Origin: Leadbetterella lacustris
Lineage (GTDB): Bacteria; Bacteroidota; Bacteroidia; Cytophagales; Spirosomataceae
Reading direction: 5' to 3'
Length of the DNA: 64,000 bases
NCBI GenBank assembly: GCA_965234335.1
Contig: OZ248437.1
Location: forward strand, 1-64,000
In this document: positions 1-7,399 of the stretch, piece after piece
How positions within the stretch are numbered: the first letter of the stretch is position 1
How the letters are laid out: the number at the start of each line of letters is the position of its first letter
Translations under genes and position numbers: made by a program
The notes under the pieces: generated by a model
What the model saw: only the letters and a program-made list of their open reading frames with translations
Database searches by the model: none
What the model was told of the DNA's origin: nothing

Positions 1-241
1 GCCAAGGCAAAAGAGGATATGGAATGGATAAAATCAGAGCCAAACTAAAATCAACTAGTGAAGCATGGGTTGCGATGATCGTCTTGGTACTAAACCTGGT
101 CAAAATGGCTGGGCGGGTACCGCTCGCCCTAGTTTTTCAGTACAGGCTTTGGGTAAAAAAAATCAACCAGCAAATGACTTCGCTGGCTAATTTTAACAAT
201 ATTTGTACTTCTCCAAGATTCATCAGTTAAACTTGAGTTTT
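1..241. other. Gene-free edge with possible decayed coding sequence
   Basis: No convincing intact gene is visible. On the + strand a stop-free stretch in one frame (about 62-190) reads like protein (it includes DDRLGTKPGQNGW and ends ANDFAG before a TAA), but it has no start codon, and its upstream frame is closed by stops at 29-31 and 56-61. It may be the broken tail of a gene that enters from the left edge, or unconstrained sequence. The reverse strand here would hold the missing C-terminus of the neighbouring sialidase, and no clean continuation is found. Confidence 0.35.
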
Positions 242-1276
242 TCAGCAGACCCTACTTATTTTCACGATATCAGAATAAGCCGTAAAGTCTCCTCTACCGT
301 CATTTGCGTCAATTGGAATGGTTTTAGACCAAGTTTTTCCTTCGTTTTTACTGATTCTCAAGGTAAGGTTGTTGCGTTTTTTAATATCCGCGGCATTTGT
401 AAAAGCAAGTTTTTTTCCACCAATATTCAATAGACTACCTTCACACACTGGATCGATTAGTTTTTCGTCAAAGTGTTCCGAAATCCAGGTTTTACCATTA
501 TCCTTGCTGATGGCAACTATTCTTTGTTTGATATCGCCTTTTTGATTTCTTGTATTTAACATTAATCTATCATTGGATAATTCTGCGGCGGTTGCTTCAT
601 TGCTCCCTTTTAGTTTTAGACTTTGACTCAATTTGAAAGTTTTTCCGTGGTCGTCAGAATAGAATGCATGTGCGTGATAGTCTTCAAAATGTTCTAAAGG
701 TTCTCCTTCGCTATGATTGGCGGGTACAAAAAGTCTTCCTTTTTTTGAGCCTTTTGTTAATTGTAAAGCATGTCCAGGGGTATTGGCATACGATCGCCAC
801 TCCGAGGGTTTATGTGTTTGGGAAGTAATATTCACTGGAGAAGACCAAGTGTCTCCGTTGTCAATAGAGGTTACATAAAGGACTTCTCTTTTTCCATTAC
901 CCTTTCGCACTTCGTTTTCATGGTTTGTTCCTGTGTTGTAAAAAAGAAACAATCGACCTTCAGGGAATTCTGGGTCTAGGAAATCAAAAACAGGGGCTGG
1001 GTTACCAGCTTGGAGTTTGTCATTGTCTATTACGATTTTCAGTTTGCTCCAAGTTTTTCCGTTATCACAACTTTTTCGCATTACTAAGTCTATATTTCCA
1101 AAATCTCCAGCATTGTTAACTCTACCCTCCGCAAATGTTATTAAACATCCATTTTTTGCAACAACGATAGCGGGTATTCTAAAAGACCGATAGCCTTCAG
1201 TTCCCGAAGTAAAAATAGGTGTTTGTGCGAAAGAAATCGTGAAAACAAAATTAAAAAGTACCGTAATTCGTTTCAT
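242..1276 (-). CDS. Exo-alpha-sialidase (neuraminidase), C-terminus truncated
   Basis: This is a secreted six-bladed-propeller sialidase that would release terminal sialic acids from glycans in the periplasm or outside the cell. A short signal peptide ends near SFAQ (residue 18). The FRIP motif sits at residues 32-35, giving the first triad arginine R33. Five Asp boxes (SxDxGxTW-like) occur near residues 69, 137, 207, 257 and 309. Other visible catalytic candidates are D58, E227, R243, R307 and the nucleophile region TAYSD with Y334. The protein stops ten residues after Y334 (344 aa), whereas relatives continue with a final strand containing a GLLYE-like motif. The end therefore looks frameshifted or eroded. 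It is probably GH33; activity of this allele is doubtful. Confidence 0.82.
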   Translation of the reverse strand: MKRITVLFNFVFTISFAQTPIFTSGTEGYRSFRIPAIVVAKNGCLITFAEGRVNNAGDFGNIDLVMRKSCDNGKTWSKLKIVIDNDKLQAGNPAPVFDFLDPEFPEGRLFLFYNTGTNHENEVRKGNGKREVLYVTSIDNGDTWSSPVNITSQTHKPSEWRSYANTPGHALQLTKGSKKGRLFVPANHSEGEPLEHFEDYHAHAFYSDDHGKTFKLSQSLKLKGSNEATAAELSNDRLMLNTRNQKGDIKQRIVAISKDNGKTWISEHFDEKLIDPVCEGSLLNIGGKKLAFTNAADIKKRNNLTLRISKNEGKTWSKTIPIDANDGRGDFTAYSDIVKISRVC

Positions 1277-1322
1277 GTCAATAATTTAAGGATTTTGCCA
1301 AGTTAAGTTTTTATTTATTTTT

Positions 1323-2213
1323 TCATCCTCTTGGGTGAAATTCCTTCAAAGTTTGCTGTAAATAGCCTCTGTCCAAATGCGTATAAATTTCGGTGGTAAT
1401 GATGGATTCATGCCCGAGCATTTCCTGAACAGCTCTTAGGTCAGCACCTCCTTCCACCAAATGCGTAGCGAAACTGTGCCTAAGCGTATGCGGCGAGATA
1501 CTTTTATGAATTCCCGCTTTTTCAGCCAAGTCTTTGATAATCAAGAAAACCATAACCCTGCTAAGGGCTTTTCCACGACGGTTCAAGAAAAGATAATCCT
1601 CATGTCCTTGCTGAATGTCCAATTGTATTCTGACTTCGCGTTGGTATATTTTGGAAAACTTTATTGCCTCATTTCCGATAGGTACCAGTCTCATTTTGTT
1701 GCCCTTGCCAACAACTCTAATGAAGCCTTCAGAAAATAAACAATCAGAAATCTTAAGATTGGTAAGCTCAGAAACTCGTAGGCCGCAGCTGTACATTACT
1801 TCTATAATTGCTTTATTTCTAGGACCTTCTGGTGTGCTGAGGTCAATGTTGGCCATCATAGCTTCTATCTCATGTAAATGCAGTGTTTCAGGTAGTTTTC
1901 TTGTTATTCGTGGGGAAGAAATAAGCTCTGTTGGGTCAGTTATGATGATTTTTTCTATAAACAAATACTCAAAAAAAGCTTTTATGCCGCTCAGAATTCT
2001 GGCTTGACTGGTAGCTGAAAGTCCCAAGTCATTTAAAAAAACCAGGAAATTGTGAATGTCTTCGTCTTTTAAAAAAGCAATTTTTTTTTCCTCCCCACAA
2101 AACTGAAAGAGTTTTTCAGCATCTCTGACATAAGATTCTACAGAATTACCCGAGAATCCTCTTTCGAGTTTGAGGTAATTCTTGAAGTTTCTGATATGGT
2201 CGAGCCATGTCAT
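1323..2213 (-). CDS. xerD: Tyrosine recombinase XerD-type
   Basis: This is a site-specific tyrosine recombinase of the XerC/XerD family, expected to resolve chromosome dimers at dif with a partner recombinase in the cytoplasm. The N-terminal SAM-like core-binding domain covers about residues 1-90 and the catalytic domain 100-296. The active-site set is complete: R146 (GLRVSEL), K170 (VVGKGNK), H242-R245 (HTLRHSF), H268 (LGHES) and nucleophile Y277 (TEIYTHL). I chose the ATG at 2213; an alternative TTG five codons upstream would overlap the OsmC gene. The ATG lies 2 nt past the OsmC stop, so the two genes are probably co-transcribed. Single-copy housekeeping XerD is more likely than an integrase, because length and motifs match and no mobile-element context is present. 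Confidence 0.9.
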   Translation of the reverse strand: MTWLDHIRNFKNYLKLERGFSGNSVESYVRDAEKLFQFCGEEKKIAFLKDEDIHNFLVFLNDLGLSATSQARILSGIKAFFEYLFIEKIIITDPTELISSPRITRKLPETLHLHEIEAMMANIDLSTPEGPRNKAIIEVMYSCGLRVSELTNLKISDCLFSEGFIRVVGKGNKMRLVPIGNEAIKFSKIYQREVRIQLDIQQGHEDYLFLNRRGKALSRVMVFLIIKDLAEKAGIHKSISPHTLRHSFATHLVEGGADLRAVQEMLGHESIITTEIYTHLDRGYLQQTLKEFHPRG

Positions 2214-2215
2214 GC

Positions 2216-2632
2216 TCAATTCAGCCAATTGAAAATCATTTCTTGCTCAATATCAGGATGTAAGCTCAGCGAAACAGGGCAAGTATGTGCCACTCTTTCA
2301 TATCTTTTCTTTTCACTATCCGATAGCGGGGGCTCACAAGTAAAGTCAAACTCCGCAATAATTTTGGCTATTTTTCTCGGAGCTTCAGAAGTCATTATTT
2401 TGGTAATTTGTACTTCAGAATTTTTAAACTCATGTCCTGCATTTTGGGCGGCAATTCCGATTACGGTAATTGCACAGGCTCCTAAGGAAGTGGCCGCCAA
2501 GTCGGTAGGAGAGAAGGCTTCGCCCTTGCCGTTGTTGTCGGTAGGTGCATCAGTTACGACAGTTTTTCCTGATTTCAGGTGTGTCATTTCGGTGTTCAAG
2601 CCACCATTGTAAGTAATTTTGGAGGTTTTCAT
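2216..2632 (-). CDS. OsmC family peroxiredoxin-like protein
   Basis: This is a small cytoplasmic protein of the OsmC/Ohr superfamily, thiol-dependent enzymes that reduce organic hydroperoxides. The 138-aa length fits the family. The two conserved cysteines are present: C53 in the helix SLGACAITVIG and C118 in HTCPVSLS. The sequence resembles the YhfA/OsmC-like branch more than Ohr. It lies directly upstream of xerD on the same strand with almost no gap, which suggests a two-gene transcript but no functional link. The AT-rich gap to the upstream pepP gene (2633-2707) holds no clear terminator. Confidence 0.85.
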   Translation of the reverse strand: MKTSKITYNGGLNTEMTHLKSGKTVVTDAPTDNNGKGEAFSPTDLAATSLGACAITVIGIAAQNAGHEFKNSEVQITKIMTSEAPRKIAKIIAEFDFTCEPPLSDSEKKRYERVAHTCPVSLSLHPDIEQEMIFNWLN

Positions 2633-2707
2633 ATTTTTTATGCTTTAAGGCTAACACGCAAGTTCGCAAAGAAATATAAGTTCTAAGTTTGCGTCTTAAG
2701 CCTTGAT

Positions 2708-3979
2708 TTATTTCATTAAATTTTCAATTTCTACTATTTCCAAAGGAATGTCTTTCATTAAGTCTTCATTTCCATTTTTGGTAATTAAAATGTCATTTTC
2801 GAGCCTTATTCCAAGATTTTCCTCCTGAATATATATTCCTGGTTCCAAAGTTAATAACATTCCTTCTTCTAATGGTCTTTTTCTGTCGCCAACATCATGC
2901 ACATCTAAGCCCAAGTGATGCGAAACGCCATGCGGAAAGTATTTAAGGATAGTTTTTGGTTCGTTTTTTAGGTCAAAAGCAGAGCAGAGACCAAGTTTTA
3001 TAAGTTCTTTTCCAATTAAGTTTTGGGTTTCTTTTTTTAAATCGGCGATGGTGTTTCCCACTACCATTTGTTTTTTTATGGTATGCATCACATCCAAAAC
3101 AGATTGGTAAACCTCCGCTTGCCTTTCTGTAAACTTACCGTTTACTGGCAAAACTCTGGTCATGTCGGCTTTATAGTTTCCATATTCGGCTCCGAAATCC
3201 ATTAAAATTGTGTCACCACTTTTGCAAACTTCGTTGTTGCTAATGTAATGTAAAACACAAGCGTTTTTGCCGGCTGCCATTATGGGCTGAAAAGCGTGAT
3301 TTCTGGATCTTCGTTTATAAAATTCGTAACTTATTTCTGCTTCAAGTTCAAATTCATAAATCCCTGCTTTCATAAATTTGGCCGCTCTTTCGAAGCCAAG
3401 TTTTGTAATTTCTATTGCTTTTTTTATCTGAATAATTTCTAAAGAATGCTTTGTAATTCTCAGATTGTCAATTATATCTGATGCGTTGATGAAATTTTTA
3501 TTCTGGAATTTTCGCTTTAAAAGTGTAGTTAAATATTTCTCCCTCGACCTGAATGCAGTGCCTTTTCCTTGGCTTAAATCTATGTGTATATAAATACTTA
3601 GGGAACTATTTAAGTAAGTTTCTATTGTCTTCCAGAAAATAGCACTCCATTCCACATTTTCTACTCCTGAAATCTCTCTCGCTTGTTCTTTAGAAAGCAT
3701 TTCGCCTTCCCAAACTCGTATTTTTTCGTTGGTTTCTCTTACAAAAAGTATTTCTTGGTGAGGTGTTTTTCTTTTGTCGATAATCAAATAGCCATCTTCT
3801 TGGTCGATGCCAGTCAAGTAAAAGAATGTACTATTTTGAACAAATCCAAAAGTGCCGTCGGCATTAGAAGGTAATGGGTCGTTGGTAGAAAATACGGCTA
3901 CAGAATTGGGTAAGATTTTTTCCGCAAACTTCTTTCGGTTTTCTGTATAAAAGCTATTTGCAATTTTTTCGTACCTCAT
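2708..3979 (-). CDS. pepP: Xaa-Pro aminopeptidase (aminopeptidase P, M24B)
   Basis: This is a cytoplasmic metallopeptidase that removes N-terminal residues preceding proline. The N-terminal creatinase-like domain (about residues 1-170) is followed by the pita-bread M24 catalytic domain. The five dinuclear-metal ligands are visible: D261 (LMDFGAEYG), D272 (ADMTRV), H354 (HGVSHHLGL), E379 (LEPGIYI) and E393 (IRLENDI); the accessory H361 is in LDVHDVG. Length (423 aa) matches bacterial AMPP. The start ATG (MRYEKIANSFY) is in the family-typical position. A divergent promoter for the downstream + strand protease lies just outside its start. Confidence 0.93.
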   Translation of the reverse strand: MRYEKIANSFYTENRKKFAEKILPNSVAVFSTNDPLPSNADGTFGFVQNSTFFYLTGIDQEDGYLIIDKRKTPHQEILFVRETNEKIRVWEGEMLSKEQAREISGVENVEWSAIFWKTIETYLNSSLSIYIHIDLSQGKGTAFRSREKYLTTLLKRKFQNKNFINASDIIDNLRITKHSLEIIQIKKAIEITKLGFERAAKFMKAGIYEFELEAEISYEFYKRRSRNHAFQPIMAAGKNACVLHYISNNEVCKSGDTILMDFGAEYGNYKADMTRVLPVNGKFTERQAEVYQSVLDVMHTIKKQMVVGNTIADLKKETQNLIGKELIKLGLCSAFDLKNEPKTILKYFPHGVSHHLGLDVHDVGDRKRPLEEGMLLTLEPGIYIQEENLGIRLENDILITKNGNEDLMKDIPLEIVEIENLMK

Positions 3980-3990
3980 TTATTTCAGAT

Positions 3991-3998
3991 TATATTTG
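3991..3998 (+). promoter_or_regulatory. Bacteroidota -7 promoter element (TATATTTG)
   Basis: The box TATATTTG fits TAnnTTTG. Transcription would start near 4005, about 18 nt before the TTG start of the subtilase gene. A convincing -33 TTTG is not obvious. Confidence 0.5.
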
Positions 3999-4022
3999 CA
4001 ATAATATAAAAAATAGGCTCAA

Positions 4023-5558
4023 TTGAATAGTTTGAAGGGTAGAATTTTGTTTTTTTTAGTTTTCACATTTTTTATTTCCCATGGACAAGATAAGTATTGG
4101 GTATTTTTCAAGGAACGAGATTTGTCTCAGAATCGGCCGGTTTCTGAAAAAACATATAGAAATCGGCAAAATCTTGGCATTGAAACCTACCAAGAGACTG
4201 ATTTCGGACCCTTTCAAAACCAAGTCAAAGTACTTTCTGATGCTGGTTTAAGGGTGCAAAATAAGAGTAGGTGGTTTAATGCCGTTTCTGTTTGTTTGTC
4301 TGATGATGAGAGGACTAAGGTCGGGACTTATCCATTCGTTAAAGAAATTCGAAGAATTACGACTTATCAAAATTTAGCTTTAAATAAAACTCCTACTTTT
4401 GACGGAATTTATCTTTCCTACCCTTTGCATCAGATCAATGTCGGAGCTTTTATAGAAAAAGGATGGATGGGGGAAGGAGTAGATATCGGAGTAATAGATG
4501 GAGGTTTTTTTGATGCACCTAATGATCCGAATCTTCGTCATTTGTTTGAAAATATGCAGGTTAAAAATGCGAAGGATTTTTTTAGTCCACCAAAAGTAGA
4601 TTTTTATGGGGAGAAAAAATCTGAAGGTGAAATTCACGGAAGTTTGGTAACTACAGCCATTGCGGGTTTTAATTCAGAGAAAAAGCAACTTTTTGGCTTG
4701 GCTTTAAAATCGAATTTTTATTTTGCAAGAACGGAATCATCTCAAAGAGAGGCCAGAATTGAAGAGGATAATTGGATTGCGGCTGTGGAGTGGCTCGATA
4801 GCTTGGGTGTTAGACTTGCAAATTCTTCTTTGGGTTATGCACAGGGTTTTACAAATCCCGCTGAAAGTTACAAACCAGAGCAAATGGACGGGAAAACGAG
4901 CTTAATTGCTCAAGGTGCAAGAATGGCTGTGAACGAAAAGGGAATGATTATGGTGGTTTCGGCTGGCAACGAGGGCGAAAACAAAATTTGGGGTGGGATA
5001 GTGTCTACGCCAGGCGATGTGGAGGAGGTGATAAGTGTGGGAGCCAATGATGACAATGGTTTAAAAATGGCATATAGTAGTAAAGGTGTTGAAAATGTAG
5101 GTTTTATAAAGCCCGATTTGAGCGTTTATTCAGAGTTTGGAACCTCTTTAGCTGCACCCATTGTGACCGGAATTGTTGCCTTAATGCTAGAAAGGAATCC
5201 AAATCTTAAATCCTCAGAAGTCAAGGAAATCTTGAGGCTTTCAGGGAGTTTGTCTACCTCTCCAAATAACTTTGTTGGCTATGGCTACCCTGATGGTTTA
5301 AAAATTGTTAATCAATTTGAAAATAAGAGCTTCCTTGCTGAGAAAGTTGAAACCATAAAAGGCAGAAAAAGCATAAATATCAAGACCACCGAGAAAGGCG
5401 GAATCGCGATTTTTTACAAAAAAGATAAACAAAACGTAATTTCTCAAGAAGTTCGTCAAGCTCTATACGGAAGACTTGAGATTAAAAAAGTTGAAAATGT
5501 GAATCAGATGACGGTAGTTTTGAAAGATAAGTTAATCGAAATTATTTGGAAGAATTAA
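4023..5558 (+). CDS. Subtilisin-like serine peptidase (S8), secreted
   Basis: This is an exported subtilase, 511 aa. A signal peptide (LKGRILFFLVFTFFISHGQ) ends near residue 21, followed by a propeptide-like region to about 110. The catalytic triad is complete: D159 (IGVIDGG), H205 (EIHGSLV) and S375 (FGTSLAAP); oxyanion N316 is in VVSAGNEGE. After the catalytic domain a beta-rich tail of about 80 residues ends in basic/hydrophobic residues and could be a short type IX secretion signal, but I cannot confirm that. Translation probably begins at the TTG at 4023, because no nearer ATG keeps the signal peptide. The gene ends 4 bp inside the convergent DUF1460 gene. Confidence 0.9.
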   Translation: MNSLKGRILFFLVFTFFISHGQDKYWVFFKERDLSQNRPVSEKTYRNRQNLGIETYQETDFGPFQNQVKVLSDAGLRVQNKSRWFNAVSVCLSDDERTKVGTYPFVKEIRRITTYQNLALNKTPTFDGIYLSYPLHQINVGAFIEKGWMGEGVDIGVIDGGFFDAPNDPNLRHLFENMQVKNAKDFFSPPKVDFYGEKKSEGEIHGSLVTTAIAGFNSEKKQLFGLALKSNFYFARTESSQREARIEEDNWIAAVEWLDSLGVRLANSSLGYAQGFTNPAESYKPEQMDGKTSLIAQGARMAVNEKGMIMVVSAGNEGENKIWGGIVSTPGDVEEVISVGANDDNGLKMAYSSKGVENVGFIKPDLSVYSEFGTSLAAPIVTGIVALMLERNPNLKSSEVKEILRLSGSLSTSPNNFVGYGYPDGLKIVNQFENKSFLAEKVETIKGRKSINIKTTEKGGIAIFYKKDKQNVISQEVRQALYGRLEIKKVENVNQMTVVLKDKLIEIIWKN

Positions 5559-6364
5559 TTCACTCTCAACAACATTACCCCTGCGTGTTTTTTAATTCTC
5601 ATTAGATATTGTTGCAGGGTTTCTTCAGAAATTATCACTTTCTTTTTTTCTATAGAAGCGTGCATCAAATAAAGTTTGCCATTTTTTCTAATTGCAAAAC
5701 CTTCGTGGTTCACATCTAAACCAGTTACTGTGCTAGTAAATGCTATGATATCTCCAGTTTTTATGGCTGGCTCGTAAGTGGAATAATCCTCTTTTTTGAT
5801 ATGATAAATGGCTTTTTTGGCTAAGTTTGTCTCCATTAAAACAATGTCTGACAAGACTTTATCGTCTTTTGCAAATGAAGAATAAAGGTTTCGGTGCTGA
5901 CTCATGAAGTTTATCGTCTTGTCCATTTTCACACCTAAAATCGGACTTAAATCTTTCAAATAATTGTTCTTTTCAGCTGTTTTAGCCCAATCTGTGAAAT
6001 AGTGTATCCGTGAACCGTAACCATCTATTTTGCTATTTCTGTATCTCAAGTTTTGCAAAATTCTCATGTAGTTGTCAAAAGTGGGTTGTTCAGAATGCTT
6101 CGCCAGGCTGATGGCCAATACGTTTTCCACAAAAGTGTAACAATCAAATGCATCGAGTTTGCAAATTAGTTTTTCTTCGGGGCCTTCTAGCGTGCCACCT
6201 TCATAAGGTAAACCAAGAAAAGTCTGACCAATCTGAAGAATCGTTTCATCAATATTTGCTTTTGGAGGTAATTTTAGTTTTGCCTCCACCAGTTTTTGAT
6301 TAAACTGAGCTATTGAACTTAGTGCTAAGAAAAAGAAGAATATGCTAAACAAAAACGGTTTCAT
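5555..6364 (-). CDS. DUF1460 family amidase-like protein, secreted
   Basis: This is a 269-aa exported protein of the DUF1460 family, an NlpC/P60-like cysteine hydrolase fold that in Bacteroidota is thought to act on peptidoglycan peptides. A signal peptide ends at SSIAQ (residue 20). The candidate nucleophile is C75 in DAFDCYTFVEN, and candidate histidines are H220 (VNHEGFA) and H235 (YLMHAS). It begins one base after the stop of the Lrp-type regulator on the same strand, so the two are probably one transcript. Its 3' end overlaps the convergent subtilase by 4 bp. The family call is secure on motifs; the exact substrate is unknown. Confidence 0.85.
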   Translation of the reverse strand: MKPFLFSIFFFFLALSSIAQFNQKLVEAKLKLPPKANIDETILQIGQTFLGLPYEGGTLEGPEEKLICKLDAFDCYTFVENVLAISLAKHSEQPTFDNYMRILQNLRYRNSKIDGYGSRIHYFTDWAKTAEKNNYLKDLSPILGVKMDKTINFMSQHRNLYSSFAKDDKVLSDIVLMETNLAKKAIYHIKKEDYSTYEPAIKTGDIIAFTSTVTGLDVNHEGFAIRKNGKLYLMHASIEKKKVIISEETLQQYLMRIKKHAGVMLLRVN

Positions 6365-6365
6365 T

Positions 6366-6827
6366 TTATATAATCGGTGCTGTTCTGGAGAGACTTTCTT
6401 CTAACGAAATAAAAGTCTCGGTTCGTTGAATTCCTTGTATTTTTTGTATTTTGTCGTGTAAAACACTCCTTAAATGTGCAGTGTCCCGGCACATTAACTT
6501 CACAAAGATACTATAATTTCCGGTGGTGTAATTGATGCTTACGATTTCAGGTATTGTTTTTAGGTGCAATGCTACATCGTCATACTGTTCACTTTTTTCA
6601 AGGTAAATTCCAAGGAAAGCGGCTATGTCCCAGCCTAATTTTTTGGTGTCCACACTGATGCTGCTACCGGTTATTATTCCTGAAGTTTCCATTTTTTTCA
6701 CACGGGTATGTACCGCTCCAGGCGATAAAAACACTTGTTCTCCTATTTCGCCGTATGAAACTTTAGCGTCTTCTATTAATATTCTCAGAATCTTAAGGTC
6801 TATTTCGTCAATGTTATCTTTTATCAT
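6366..6827 (-). CDS. Lrp/AsnC family transcriptional regulator
   Basis: This is a 153-aa DNA-binding regulator. An N-terminal winged helix-turn-helix (residues about 6-60, DEIDLKILRILIEDAKVSYG) is followed by the ligand-binding RAM domain (about 68-145), which usually senses amino acids and forms octamers. It is the first gene of a likely two-gene unit with the DUF1460 protein. A minus-strand promoter box lies at 6892-6899, about 65 bp before the start. The effector and regulon cannot be read from the sequence. A second, unlinked Lrp-type regulator occurs at 52975-53445. Confidence 0.92.
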   Translation of the reverse strand: MIKDNIDEIDLKILRILIEDAKVSYGEIGEQVFLSPGAVHTRVKKMETSGIITGSSISVDTKKLGWDIAAFLGIYLEKSEQYDDVALHLKTIPEIVSINYTTGNYSIFVKLMCRDTAHLRSVLHDKIQKIQGIQRTETFISLEESLSRTAPII

Positions 6828-6891
6828 CTAAAAAATGTTTAGTTAAAATGAGCGTTGTCTAGTTGTTTCTAAATAATATTTAGAACAAATT

Positions 6892-6899
6892 CAAAAATA
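6892..6899 (-). promoter_or_regulatory. -7 promoter element for the Lrp gene (TATTTTTG on - strand)
   Basis: CAAAAATA on the + strand reads TATTTTTG on the - strand, which fits TAnnTTTG. A CAAA (TTTG on the - strand) at 6924-6927 is 24 nt upstream and could be the -33 element. It is arranged divergently from the promoter of the tRNA-like RNA at 6964-6971. Confidence 0.45.
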
Positions 6900-6963
6900 G
6901 TAAATGAAATATCAAAATTTAAACAAAATGATAAATATTTTTTATTGAATCAAATATTGGAAT

Positions 6964-6971
6964 TACCTTTG
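6964..6971 (+). promoter_or_regulatory. -7 promoter element of the tRNA-like RNA (TACCTTTG)
   Basis: TACCTTTG is an exact TAnnTTTG match, with a weak TTG about 16 nt upstream (6945-6947). Transcription would start near 6978, about 40 nt before the acceptor-like stem of the RNA at 7018. Confidence 0.6.
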
Positions 6972-7017
6972 CAATGTTTTCAGAGAGAGACGAAAACAAT
7001 TTAGTTCTTAATTATAC

Positions 7018-7187
7018 TGTAGGATGACGAAATTGGCAGCCGTGCCCTCCTGTCTCGGGGGTGATGGTAACAGGACAAACGAAGAGTAAAGCCGAACGGG
7101 TTTTTCAGTTCCGACTGGGGTTGACCACCAAATTTTGCTCTTTGGCTAACTGCATCGTGGGTGGTTCGACTCCCCCTCCTACAGCCA
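7018..7187 (+). ncRNA. Unassigned structured RNA with tRNA-like ends (about 170 nt)
   Basis: No protein gene fits here; the sequence is markedly more GC-rich than its flanks and folds. TGTAGGA (7018-7024) pairs fully with TCCTACA (7177-7183), followed by G and an encoded CCA (7184-7187). A D-arm-like hairpin has stem ACG/CGT and loop AAATTGGCAGC. An anticodon-arm-like hairpin CCCTC/GGGGG has a 7-nt loop CTGTCTC that would present GTC (Asp), with T33 present but an unusual pyrimidine at position 37. A T-arm has loop TTCGACT (7165-7171) and a 5-bp stem with one mismatch. Between the anticodon-like and T arms lie 98 extra nt (7062-7159), too short for a known group I intron and far longer than any variable arm. 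Its own promoter and terminator flank it. It could be a degenerate tRNA, a tmRNA- or Y-RNA-like molecule, or a new class. Confidence 0.6.
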
Positions 7188-7194
7188 TTCAAAG

Positions 7195-7244
7195 GGCGTG
7201 AAAAAGAAAAATGTTTGAATTATTTTTTTCATGCCTTTTTTTTT
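7195..7244 (+). terminator. Rho-independent terminator of the tRNA-like RNA
   Basis: GGCGTG followed by an A-run pairs with a T-run followed by CATGCC (one G.U pair), and nine T residues follow (7236-7244). It begins seven bases after the encoded CCA. Confidence 0.8.
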
Positions 7245-7318
7245 GAATATTTGTTTAAGAAAAATATTTTAACAAAAATATTATTTGGTTTTTAGTTTGT
7301 TGATGAAGTGTAATTGCG

Positions 7319-7357
7319 ACACACAGTCTCACCTTGTAGATTGTGTGTTTTGTTTTT
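7319..7357 (+). terminator. Second terminator-like hairpin upstream of the DUF819 gene
   Basis: ACACACAGTCT (7319-7329) pairs over 11 bp with AGATTGTGTGT (7338-7348, one G.U), followed by TTTGTTTTT. It sits between the RNA gene's own terminator and the DUF819 promoter, so it may be a backup terminator. Confidence 0.6.
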
Positions 7358-7375
7358 AGGGTGCTTTAGAATGTG

Positions 7376-7383
7376 TATATTTG
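7376..7383 (+). promoter_or_regulatory. -7 promoter element (TATATTTG) of the DUF819 gene
   Basis: TATATTTG matches TAnnTTTG. The predicted transcription start (about 7390) is only about 10 nt before the ATG at 7400, so the mRNA would have a very short leader. This also argues against the in-frame GTG at 7373 as the start. Confidence 0.6.
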
Positions 7384-7399
7384 CCGAAAAAAACATTCT

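Noticed and set aside
24..230. A 68-codon open frame at the left edge.
   Set aside because: The composition is not convincing, no ribosome-binding site is seen, and another frame looks more protein-like. It is reported only as a decayed region.
1323..2213. XerD as the integrase of a mobile island.
   Set aside because: No attachment repeats, tRNA target or cargo genes are beside it, and its length and motifs match housekeeping XerD.
7018..7187. A standard tRNA-Asp, or a tRNA with a group I intron.
   Set aside because: The anticodon-like hairpin is already closed, so the 98-nt insert lies in the variable region rather than in the anticodon loop. The insert is also too short for a known self-splicing intron, and position 37 is a pyrimidine.
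7001..7192. A 63-codon minus-strand open frame across the RNA gene.
   Set aside because: It runs antisense to paired RNA stems, ends in the promoter leader, and has no family resemblance. Structure explains the composition better.
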